7,842 bases of DNA from Clostridiales bacterium (GCA_012514855.1 JAAYZL010000290.1:1-7842), one strand, 5' to 3'; positions 1 to 5,828 are shown, numbered from the stretch's first letter. The notes: generated by a model not told the origin, from the sequence alone. Program-made: numbers and translations.

Positions 1-611
1 CCCGCGGCGTCGGATTCCGTCCACGTGTACCGGTTCGCGCCGAGCATCCGGGAGAGCTCCGCGAGCGTGTCCGTCTCGGTCTCGAACGGCAGCAGCAGAT
101 AGTTTTCGACGTCCGACAGGCCGAACGGGTACGACTGCGCCCCGTATTCCGCGTCGTCCTCGATCGAGAGCGAGGCGATGATGCGCTCGATTTCCTCGGC
201 GTAGTCGTCCTCGGCGTCGGCGGGGACGCTTAGCGTAGCGTAGTACGTCCAATCGTCCGTGAAGATGAAGACGATGTTAAAGACCTGCATGTAATCGCTC
301 TGGCCATAGATGAATTTGCAGCGCTGTGCTGGGTAACTGCCGATGGGATCTATGTCCAGCCACTGTGCGTGATCCACTTCCTCCAGGAATTGGCGCGCCT
401 GGTCGGTCTTATCGTCCTCCGGTGCGTGCCGCCCCAGATTCACCGAGATCATCCCATCGATCAGGTATTCCTCCCAGTATGCGCCGTCGTCCAAGTACTC
501 CGAGGCATTGATCTCCGCCTCCTCGCCGATGTCCGCGAGCAGATACGTCTCCGCTCCGGCAGTTCCCAACAGCAAAACAAGGGCGACGAGCGCCGCAACG
601 AGCTTTTTCAT
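1..611 (-). CDS. Secreted protein of unknown function (C-terminus beyond the left edge)
   Basis: The reading frame is open from ATG at 611 to the window edge (203 codons visible, no stop). The N-terminus (MKKLVAALVALVLLLGTAGA) is a clear Sec signal peptide with two lysines, a hydrophobic core and a probable signal peptidase I cut after A-G-A near residue 20. No cysteine follows the core, so it is not a lipoprotein. The mature part is acidic and rich in Asp, Glu, Tyr and Trp, with alternating polar and hydrophobic stretches (for example VFNIVFIFTDDWTYYATLSV) suggesting a beta-rich extracellular domain. The start is supported by GGGAGGG at 619-625, 7 nt upstream. It lies 59 nt after the sugar-binding lipoprotein gene on the same strand, so it may be the last visible gene of the sensor operon. 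I recognise no family, and the function is unknown. Confidence 0.85.
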   Translation of the reverse strand, partial: MKKLVAALVALVLLLGTAGAETYLLADIGEEAEINASEYLDDGAYWEEYLIDGMISVNLGRHAPEDDKTDQARQFLEEVDHAQWLDIDPIGSYPAQRCKFIYGQSDYMQVFNIVFIFTDDWTYYATLSVPADAEDDYAEEIERIIASLSIEDDAEYGAQSYPFGLSDVENYLLLPFETETDTLAELSRMLGANRYTWTESDAA

Positions 612-639
612 GGACAATCCCTCCCATTCTCTCCCTTTT

Positions 640-659
640 GACGCGCGCGGGCGCGCATC
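640..659 (-). repeat. GC-rich hairpin between the lipoprotein and secreted-protein genes
   Basis: The minus strand can fold into an 8-bp stem (GATGCGCG with CGCGCGTC, one G-U pair) closed by a 4-nt CCCG loop, starting 11 nt after the lipoprotein stop codon. In the direction of transcription it is followed by AAAAGGG rather than a T-run, so it is not a normal intrinsic terminator. It could stabilise the upstream mRNA end or tune expression of the downstream gene. That role is inferred. Confidence 0.45.
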
Positions 660-670
660 TGTTGCGGCCG

Positions 671-1708
671 TCAGAAGATTTCCTCCCAGACGGCGACGTT
701 TGTGCTGTCGAACATCATCGGGTTGCCGACGACGATCTCGCTGCCGCCGTCCGCCGCGAGCGTCGCCTTCATGATGCCGAAGCTGCCGGCCGAGAGCACC
801 TCGCCGACCGCGCCGGTCATCTCGCCCTTGACGAGCGCGTCGGCGGCGTAGGCGGCGACGTAGCCGACGTCGATCGGGTTCCAGAGGTACATCCACGGGC
901 AGATGCCGCTTCGGATGTGGTCGGCCATGTCGCTGGGGAGGCCGAGGCCCGTCACGAGCACCGGCGCGCCGCTCTCCCTGACCGCGTCCGCCGCGGCGAG
1001 TATCCCGACGCTCGTCGGCGCGACGATGATCTTGACCTCCGGGTGGTTCTTCAAAAGCTCCTCGACGAGCGCGCGGGACGGCTCGTACAGGTCCCGCCCG
1101 TAGAGCGTGTCTATAAGCGGCATGTCCCTGTACGCGCCGGGGTTTTCCCCGAGCTCCCGGAGCATCCACGAGACCCACTGCGCCTGATTCGACGCGTTCT
1201 CGGTCGTCGTCAGGATCGCGACCGCGCCGGAGCCGCCGATCATCTCGCGCGCGGCCTGCACGAGCACGCGCCCGATGACCTCCGGCGACGCCTGCTGTAT
1301 GTGCAGCATCCGGTCCTCGGGGTTCACATCCGAGTCGAGCGACACGACCATGATGCCGGCGTCGATCGCGCGCCTTAAAACCTCCGACAGCGCGTCCCTG
1401 TCGTTCGCGGCGACGGCGATCGCGTCCGCGCCGAGCGCGATCAGTTCCTCGACGGCCGCGATCTGCCCCTCGGCGGTCGCGCCCTCGGGACCCCTGAACA
1501 GCGCCTCCGCGCCGAGCGCCGCGCACGCCTCCTCAAAGCCCTCGAACATCCGCCGCATGTACGGGTTCGTCACGTCCTTGACGACCAAGGCGTACGTGCG
1601 CTTCGCTGACGCCGGGGCGGGGGAGGGACCGGGCGACGGGGGAGGCTCGCAGCCCGCGCACAGAAGTGCCACGGCCGCGGCCAGCAGAAACAGCATTGCG
1701 CGTCTCAT
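671..1708 (-). CDS. Sugar ABC-type substrate-binding lipoprotein, RhaS/LsrB-like
   Basis: 345 aa, starting at ATG 1706-1708 with AAGGAGG at 1714-1720 (5 nt spacing). The start overlaps the regulator stop codon by 4 bp. Residues 1-20 form a lipoprotein signal ending in CAGC (predicted lipidated Cys20; Cys rather than Leu at -3 is atypical). A Pro-rich tether of about 15 residues follows, then a two-lobed periplasmic-binding fold of the sugar-binding class (LVVKDVTNPY, GQIAAVEELIALGADAIAVAA, VVSLDSD, IIVAPTSVGILAAADA, LWNPIDVGYVAAYAADALVKG). The overall pattern fits the rhamnose (RhaS) and autoinducer-2 (LsrB) binding group. By recalled alignment, pocket positions K44, D125/D127, Q175 and P231 are kept, while the LsrB Asp166 and Ala222 positions appear as Asn174 and Ser233. 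I therefore favour a sugar such as rhamnose over AI-2. No permease or ATPase is adjacent, so a sensory role with the upstream kinase is plausible. Confidence 0.9.
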   Translation of the reverse strand: MRRAMLFLLAAAVALLCAGCEPPPSPGPSPAPASAKRTYALVVKDVTNPYMRRMFEGFEEACAALGAEALFRGPEGATAEGQIAAVEELIALGADAIAVAANDRDALSEVLRRAIDAGIMVVSLDSDVNPEDRMLHIQQASPEVIGRVLVQAAREMIGGSGAVAILTTTENASNQAQWVSWMLRELGENPGAYRDMPLIDTLYGRDLYEPSRALVEELLKNHPEVKIIVAPTSVGILAAADAVRESGAPVLVTGLGLPSDMADHIRSGICPWMYLWNPIDVGYVAAYAADALVKGEMTGAVGEVLSAGSFGIMKATLAADGGSEIVVGNPMMFDSTNVAVWEEIF

Positions 1709-3195
1709 ACCTGCCTCCTTTCGGCCAGATAGTCGCTCGGCCACACGCCCTCGCGGTTCTTGAACGTGCGCGAGAAGTGGTGCTGGCTCTTGAAGCCGAC
1801 CATCAGCGCGACGTCGCGAATGAGCAGGTTCGGGTTTTCGAGCATCCTCTGCTTGGCCTGGTCGATGCGTATGTTCGTCAGGAACTCCGACGGCGACATG
1901 TCGTACGCGCGCCGGAACAGCACGCTCACGTAGCTCGGCACATAGCCGAACACGCTTCCCAGCGTCTGGTTTGTGATGTGCTCGGCGTAGTTTTTGCGCA
2001 GGTACTGCTCGATCCGCCGCGCGGCGGGGCTGCTCTCGTCCGCGCCGCCGTCCGCCTGCAGCGCGAGGGACGCGATGTCGCCCTTGAGCTCGTCCATCGT
2101 CAGCGCCGAGCTCAGCGAGTCCGCGAGCGCCGCGCGCAGTCGGAGAAGCTCCTGATACGAGTCCGGCGAGTTGTCGCCGATCTGCGCGATGGCCATCGAG
2201 AACAGCCGGTAGATCGCGCCCTGCGACCACCGCTCGCCCAGGAACCGTTGGAACAGCCGCTGAAGCTCCGGCGCGCCGGCGCGGTTCAGGCACGCCTTCG
2301 CGAGGAACAGGCTGTCCTCGTCGATCGGCGACGCCGGTTCGTTCTCCTCGAGCTCAATCAAGAGGCTCTCGCCGATTCGCCCGCGCCACTCGAGCGCCTT
2401 TCTGAGTGACTTTAAGGTTCCGTCGATCTCCGGAAGCGATATCGGCTTTTCGTGATACGCGCAGCTCAGCGGCATGTCGGCCTTCAGCGCGATCGCGCCG
2501 TGCAGGTATTTTGCGATCGCGCGCGTGTCGAAATGCTCCGAGCGCAGGATGACGATGCGCTCCGACGGCGCGTTTCCCATGAATTCCCAAGTAAAACTCG
2601 AGAGCTCGCGGATCGTTCGCTCGACGGTCTCCCGGAGCGGGGCGGAGCTCCAGAACTCCGCGCCGGGGCACATGTCGGTCGACTCGCAGATCGGGAGCGG
2701 CCCCGCGCACAAGAGAAGCGCCAGCAGCCTTTCGTCGGTCGCGGCACCCCCTCCGGGCGGCAGCGGCGCGGCCTTGTTGATGCGCGCGGCGAGCTTTCGG
2801 CGGATCAGCTCGTGCTCGCGCTCGAGGAAGCGCCCCTTCAATTTTTTCAACAGCGGCTCAAGCTGGGACTCGGTCAGGGGCTTCAACAGGTAGTCGACCG
2901 CCTGCGCGCGCACGGCCTCGGACACGTACGGAAAGTCCGAGTAGCCGGAGAGCACGACGAGCATCATCTCCGGATAGACCTTCCTGACGCGCTGCATCAG
3001 CTCCGTCCCGTCCATGATCGGCATGCGTATGTCGGTGAACACGACGTCGCAGCGCGTCGTCTTGAGCTTCTCCAGCGCCTCCTCGCCGTCGAGCGCCGTT
3101 TCCTCGATGCGGAACGACTCGTCGAGCCGCTCGATCATCCGCTTCAGCCTTCGCTGGGCGTGCGGCTCGTCCTCGACGATCATCACGCGGATCAT
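1705..3195 (-). CDS. YesN-type response regulator (REC plus AraC helix-turn-helix)
   Basis: 496 aa, starting at ATG 3193-3195 with AGGAGGG at 3201-3207 (5 nt spacing). The start overlaps the kinase stop by 4 bp, and its own stop overlaps the lipoprotein start by 4 bp. Residues 1-120 are a receiver domain with acidic pocket E8/D9, phospho-acceptor D55 (in FTDIRMP), switch S83 (VVLSGYSDF) and K105 (LLKPL). Residues of about 125-390 form a middle region with no recognised domain, as is common in this family. Residues 392-496 are an AraC-type DNA-binding domain with two helix-turn-helix units; the second shows the usual signature (VALMVGFKSQHHFSRTFK). It is the cytoplasmic transcriptional output for the upstream kinase and should bind direct repeats near sugar-use genes, possibly those upstream of its own operon. 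The family call is secure; the target genes are unknown. Confidence 0.96.
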   Translation of the reverse strand: MIRVMIVEDEPHAQRRLKRMIERLDESFRIEETALDGEEALEKLKTTRCDVVFTDIRMPIMDGTELMQRVRKVYPEMMLVVLSGYSDFPYVSEAVRAQAVDYLLKPLTESQLEPLLKKLKGRFLEREHELIRRKLAARINKAAPLPPGGGAATDERLLALLLCAGPLPICESTDMCPGAEFWSSAPLRETVERTIRELSSFTWEFMGNAPSERIVILRSEHFDTRAIAKYLHGAIALKADMPLSCAYHEKPISLPEIDGTLKSLRKALEWRGRIGESLLIELEENEPASPIDEDSLFLAKACLNRAGAPELQRLFQRFLGERWSQGAIYRLFSMAIAQIGDNSPDSYQELLRLRAALADSLSSALTMDELKGDIASLALQADGGADESSPAARRIEQYLRKNYAEHITNQTLGSVFGYVPSYVSVLFRRAYDMSPSEFLTNIRIDQAKQRMLENPNLLIRDVALMVGFKSQHHFSRTFKNREGVWPSDYLAERRQV

Positions 3196-4973
3196 AGGCT
3201 CCCTCCTATCACGACGGTCGTTCCGCCGCCGGGCGCGCCCTTGATTTCAAAGAACACGGGGTCGCTGTTCGAGAGCCTAAGCCTGAGCACGGTGTTGACG
3301 AGCCCCATGCCCCCGAGCCGGAGCTCCGAGTATTTCGCGGCGATGTTCTCGAGGTAGCCGTCGATCTTCTCGTGGATCTTCGCGATCTCGGCCTCGGTCA
3401 CGCCGCCGCCGTTGTCGGTGACCTCGATCCGCCACGCGCCGCCGTCCCGGGAGAACCGAACGAGTATGCGCCACGGCGGGCGCGCGTTCTTGAAGCCGTG
3501 CTGGAAGCAGTTCTCGGTCAGAGGCTGCAAGATCATGCGCGGGATGCGCAACTGGTCGAGCGCGCGGCAGTCCTCGACCTCGTAGTCGAAGTGCTCCTCG
3601 TAGCGCACCTTCATGAGGTCGAGATAATCGCGCATGTTCGCGATCTCGTCGCGGAGCAGCACGAGGTCGTTCGAGTAGTCGGCCATGTACCTGAGCATCG
3701 ACGACAGCTTTTCGCACATCCCGACCGTGCGCGCGCTTCCGTCCTCGTCGGCGGACTCGATGATCGCCGAGAGCATGTTGTAGAGGAAGTGCGGGTTCAT
3801 CTGCGACTGCAGCGCCGCCATGTACGCCTTCATCTCGAAGCCGATCGACCGGTTGAGCTTTAAGAGCATCGAGCGGAACGTGCGGTCGAGCGCCTGCAGC
3901 TCCTCGGTGTTCGCGTCGGAGAGCATGGGCGCCGACTGCGTCAGGTTGTCGAGGTTGATGTGCTCGATGCCCGCGGAGAACTCGCGCAGCGGGCGCGAGA
4001 TCCTGTCCGCGAGCAGGTAGACGACGAAGAGCAAAATCGCGAGCAGCAGCGCGCCCAGGAGCACGAGCTGCGTGTAGACGAGCGAGTACGGCGCGTCGAG
4101 GAGGCCCGTCGGCAGCACGCGCACGAGCGTCCAGCCGGTCTCGCCGACGCCGGAGGAGCACACCGACACCGAGCGGCCGCCGAGCTTCGCGGAGAACGCC
4201 ACCGTTTCGCCCGATTTCGGGAGCTGCGACTCGATGCCGTTCAGATCGGCGAGCGCGCCGGCGGGGGAGACGTTTTTGCCCGCGGCGTCGAAAAGCGCGT
4301 ACTCCGCGCCGTCCTCGCGCGCCCACAGCGGCAGACGGTTGAGCGCTTCGACGCTTCGCTGCACGGCGATGTAGCCGTAGGTCTTCGAGCTGTACGAGGT
4401 CGAAAGCGGCCTGACGAGCGTGAACAGCCGGATGTCCGCGTTGTCCGACCACATGTCCGCGTGCGGGGCGAGCACGGCCGCGCGGCTCGGCGAGCGGGCG
4501 AGCGCATCGTCCAGCGCGGACAGCGCGGCTTCGTCCTGCAGCGTCCGCCCGACGACGCCTTCCGTCTCGTAGAGCGAGCCGGTGCTCACGTAGTCGCCGG
4601 AGCGGTTGAACACGCTGATGCGAAGCGCGCTGCTGTCGGTGGAGTTGATCGTCGCGAGCAGGCTGCCCGCGCGGATCGAGTCCATCAGGTGCGTCGCGAA
4701 GTAGTTCGATGGATTGCCGTCGCCGTTCAGCGGTATGAAGAAGTTCAGAAGCTCCATGTTCGCCGCGACCTGCGAGCCGAGCGTGTCCATCGAGTTGAAC
4801 ACGCTCAAGAGCTCCTGCACGTCGCTCGCGAGCAGCTTCTGCTGGTGGTAGAGCTCGAGGTTGCGGTTCGTGCGGGAAATGACGACGATCAACAGCGCGA
4901 TCACCGCCACGACGACGACCGCGATCAGCGCCGCATACGCGCGGAACAGCCGGTTTTTGAACTTGAATCGGAT
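3192..4973 (-). CDS. YesM/LytS-family membrane sensor histidine kinase; start appears to be ATC
   Basis: Membrane kinase of about 593 aa if started at 4973. Residues 12-32 form the first membrane helix. Residues 34-297 are an extracytoplasmic sensor region whose end (YGYIAVQRSVEAL) resembles dCache domains. Residues 298-321 are the second helix, followed by a HAMP-like linker (ISRPLREFSAGIEHINLDNL). The kinase part has the PF06580 motif LQSQMNPHFLYNML (phospho-acceptor His395), then a GHKL ATPase domain with N-box LTENCFQHG (Asn488), DNGGG (520-524) and GGMGL (554-558). The first usable in-frame GTG, ATG or TTG is GTG at 4908-4910, inside the first membrane helix, so starting there would destroy that helix. 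The in-frame stop upstream is at 5022-5024. A GGGAGG site at 4982-4987 sits 8 nt from ATC at 4971-4973, giving a sensible N-terminus (I/M-RFKFKNRLFRAY). The family is certain; the start is inferred. Confidence 0.93.
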   Translation of the reverse strand: MRFKFKNRLFRAYAALIAVVVVAVIALLIVVISRTNRNLELYHQQKLLASDVQELLSVFNSMDTLGSQVAANMELLNFFIPLNGDGNPSNYFATHLMDSIRAGSLLATINSTDSSALRISVFNRSGDYVSTGSLYETEGVVGRTLQDEAALSALDDALARSPSRAAVLAPHADMWSDNADIRLFTLVRPLSTSYSSKTYGYIAVQRSVEALNRLPLWAREDGAEYALFDAAGKNVSPAGALADLNGIESQLPKSGETVAFSAKLGGRSVSVCSSGVGETGWTLVRVLPTGLLDAPYSLVYTQLVLLGALLLAILLFVVYLLADRISRPLREFSAGIEHINLDNLTQSAPMLSDANTEELQALDRTFRSMLLKLNRSIGFEMKAYMAALQSQMNPHFLYNMLSAIIESADEDGSARTVGMCEKLSSMLRYMADYSNDLVLLRDEIANMRDYLDLMKVRYEEHFDYEVEDCRALDQLRIPRMILQPLTENCFQHGFKNARPPWRILVRFSRDGGAWRIEVTDNGGGVTEAEIAKIHEKIDGYLENIAAKYSELRLGGMGLVNTVLRLRLSNSDPVFFEIKGAPGGGTTVVIGGSL

Positions 4974-4981
4974 AGTTTCCG

Positions 4982-4987
4982 CCTCCC
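4982..4987 (-). promoter_or_regulatory. Ribosome binding site of the kinase gene, pointing to an ATC start
   Basis: GGGAGG on the minus strand, 8 nt before ATC (4971-4973), is the only strong Shine-Dalgarno match near the kinase N-terminus. It lies 72 nt upstream of the first canonical candidate (GTG 4908-4910), which is far too distant to serve it. Confidence 0.6.
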
Positions 4988-5035
4988 GGTGACAAAAAGC
5001 GAGCGGCCCGAGTTTTTCGGACTACCCGCCACGGT

Positions 5036-5245
5036 TCAGTTTTTGGGGCTGTTCAAGGGGGTGGGGATGCGCCTGCCGCGCGCGATGAACGCCCGCGAGG
5101 AAAACGGGTGCGCCGCCGTGACCGGCGCGCGGCCGAAAAGACCTCCGAACCCGACCCCGTCGCCGACCAACTTCCCCGGCGCGGGGATGATCCCCTTGCG
5201 GTCGAAGCCGGGCGCCGTCGCGACGGCCTTTTTCATGTCGTTCAT
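5036..5245 (-). CDS. Small protein of unknown function at the head of the sensor operon
   Basis: 69 aa, starting at ATG 5243-5245 with AAGGAG at 5254-5259 (8 nt spacing), and ending 62 nt before the kinase start on the same strand. By my count 63 of 69 codons end in G or C, matching the neighbouring genes and supporting real translation. The product is basic (many Arg and Lys), with a glycine-rich middle (VGDGVGFGGLFG, residues 27-38) and a Pro/Arg-rich tail (RGRRIPTPLNSPKN). It has no membrane helix, no signal peptide and no cysteine. I do not recognise it. It could be a true small protein, a leader peptide whose translation influences the kinase gene, or the remnant of a longer gene truncated by the stop at 5036-5038. 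A second in-frame ATG at codon 4 is possible but is less well placed from the ribosome binding site. Confidence 0.55.
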   Translation of the reverse strand: MNDMKKAVATAPGFDRKGIIPAPGKLVGDGVGFGGLFGRAPVTAAHPFSSRAFIARGRRIPTPLNSPKN

Positions 5246-5253
5246 CGAAAGAC

Positions 5254-5259
5254 TCCTTT
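5254..5259 (-). promoter_or_regulatory. Ribosome binding site of the small ORF
   Basis: AAGGAG on the minus strand, 8 nt before ATG 5243-5245. It is a strong match at good spacing and the main reason, with codon use, for treating the 69-codon frame as translated. Confidence 0.65.
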
Positions 5260-5274
5260 GCGCCCATATGGAAA

Positions 5275-5310
5275 GTTACCCCAAAATGTAAGATGTAAGA
5301 GTTTTGTAAC
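5275..5310. repeat. Bulged inverted repeat enclosing a tandem ATGTAAG repeat
   Basis: On the plus strand, GTTA (5275-5278) and CAAAA (5282-5286) can pair with TTTTG (5302-5306) and TAAC (5307-5310), giving nine pairs with a 3-nt CCC bulge. Inside, ATGTAAG occurs twice in tandem (5286-5292 and 5293-5299). The element lies 30-65 nt upstream of the small ORF start, where an operator or a leader-RNA structure would be expected. Confidence 0.5.
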
Positions 5311-5320
5311 CCATTCGCGC

Positions 5321-5368
5321 CGGAAAGCCGCATCTTGGCGGAAAATTGACGGAAATGCACGCATCTTG
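5321..5368. repeat. Imperfect direct repeat CGGAAA...CGCATCTTG
   Basis: The unit CGGAAA-GC-CGCATCTTG at 5321-5337 recurs as CGGAAA-TGCA-CGCATCTTG at 5350-5368, with a 2-nt length difference in the middle. The CGCATCTTG halves are 31 bp apart (about three helical turns), and a third CGGAAA is at 5339-5344. Paired direct repeats upstream of an operon that encodes an AraC-type regulator are a reasonable candidate binding site. The function is inferred. Confidence 0.5.
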
Positions 5369-5420
5369 AGGCCGCTCTGCGGCGTACGGCATCCGAAGGA
5401 GCATATCTTAACACAAACAC

Positions 5421-5458
5421 AACCGCACGCTTCGGAATGGATAAAAATGGATGCGGTT
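5421..5458. repeat. Inverted repeat AACCGCA/TGCGGTT with AATGGAT direct repeats
   Basis: AACCGCA (5421-5427) and TGCGGTT (5452-5458) are perfect inverted copies around a 24-nt loop. Within the loop AATGGAT occurs at 5436-5442 and 5446-5452, exactly 10 bp apart. It starts 13 nt downstream of the cysteine-rich gene stop. On the minus strand it is followed by GTGTTTGTGTT, so a weak terminator is possible, though the long loop argues against it. A protein-binding site is the alternative. Confidence 0.4.
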
Positions 5459-5471
5459 ACACGGCGTCCAG

Positions 5472-5723
5472 TCACATCGGTTCTTCCGGCCCGGGCGGCT
5501 CGAAATCGCGTTCCGGGGGCGCGTTTTCGGGATTTCGGCGTTGAAACAGCGAAAGAAGCGCATCCGGTTCCTCGCGCATGCTCCGAATCTGCTCGCGGCT
5601 CAAAAGCGTGTCCGTCCCGAGACAGTCCGCGCAGCGCCGCGCGCAGACCGGGCACACGCAGCCGAGATTCACGCCCTCCGCATGGATCATATACGCCCCG
5701 CAGGCCGGACATCCGCACCGCAT
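5472..5723 (-). CDS. Small cysteine-rich, zinc-ribbon-like protein
   Basis: 83 aa, starting at ATG 5721-5723 with GGAGGG at 5730-5735 (6 nt spacing). The frame stays open further upstream, but the other ATG at 5745-5747 has no ribosome binding site. The first 34 residues contain eight cysteines in a repeated pattern: CGCPAC (C3, C5, C8) and CVCPVC (C22, C24, C27), followed by CADC (C31, C34). This suggests one or two zinc sites in a compact treble-clef or zinc-ribbon fold. The rest is a charged helix (SREQIRSMREEPDALLSLF) and a Pro/Glu-rich tail (NPENAPPERDFEPPGPEEPM) likely to be disordered. There is no signal peptide, so it is probably cytoplasmic. It is divergent from the MarR gene and on the same strand as, but 226 bp ahead of, the sensor operon. 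I do not recognise a named family. Confidence 0.72.
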   Translation of the reverse strand: MRCGCPACGAYMIHAEGVNLGCVCPVCARRCADCLGTDTLLSREQIRSMREEPDALLSLFQRRNPENAPPERDFEPPGPEEPM

Positions 5724-5729
5724 CGCAAT

Positions 5730-5735
5730 CCCTCC
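5730..5735 (-). promoter_or_regulatory. Ribosome binding site fixing the start of the cysteine-rich protein
   Basis: GGAGGG on the minus strand, 6 nt before ATG 5721-5723. It favours the 83-aa form over N-terminally longer readings of the same frame. Confidence 0.65.
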
Positions 5736-5828
5736 GACAATGACCATAGATACTTCGACGCGGCGCGCGCATTCCCTGCCCGAAAGAGAAGTTTTTACCC
5801 GGACGCAATGCGCGCGCCACAATCGCGG

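Larger units (their letters stand above)
5246..5471. other. Non-coding control region upstream of the sensor operon
   Basis: These 226 bp separate the cysteine-rich gene from the operon head. The stretch is visibly richer in A+T than the genes and contains three repeat groups, listed separately. I found no good paired -35/-10 promoter on the minus strand. A TAAGAT element around 5406-5411, read on the minus strand, is the closest -10-like match and lacks a convincing -35. The region most likely holds the operon promoter and regulator sites. Confidence 0.5.

Noticed and set aside
638..1378. 246-codon plus-strand frame opposite the binding protein
   Set aside because: Repetitive Arg/Asp/Val/His-rich translation lacking any domain; the opposite strand encodes a convincing binding protein.
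2452..3357. Long plus-strand open frame (301 codons) opposite the response regulator gene
   Set aside because: Antisense shadow of a high-G+C gene: Arg/His/Asp-rich, low-complexity translation with no domain, while the minus-strand frame has complete receiver and AraC motifs.
3277..4995. 572-codon minus-strand open frame in another frame of the kinase
   Set aside because: It starts at TTG just before the kinase and is out of frame with the membrane helices and the H, N and G boxes; a frame shadow.
5001..5035. Possible terminator between the small ORF and the kinase gene (CCGA-AAAAC-TCGG)
   Set aside because: The stem is only 4 bp and no T-run follows in the minus-strand direction.
5036..5245. 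Reading the small ORF as a bacteriocin precursor with a double-glycine leader (GFGG-LFGR)
   Set aside because: The residues before the GG lack the conserved hydrophobic leader pattern, no peptidase-containing transporter is adjacent, and the tail is Arg/Pro-rich rather than a membrane-active peptide.
3960..5291. 443-codon plus-strand open frame opposite the kinase
   Set aside because: It crosses the kinase gene, the operon leader and the small ORF with an Arg/Val/Glu-rich translation and no recognisable motif; a consequence of base composition.
5287..5411. TACATT and TAAGAT on the minus strand as -10 boxes of the sensor operon promoter
   Set aside because: Neither has a TTGACA-like hexamer 16-18 bp upstream, so no promoter could be called with confidence.
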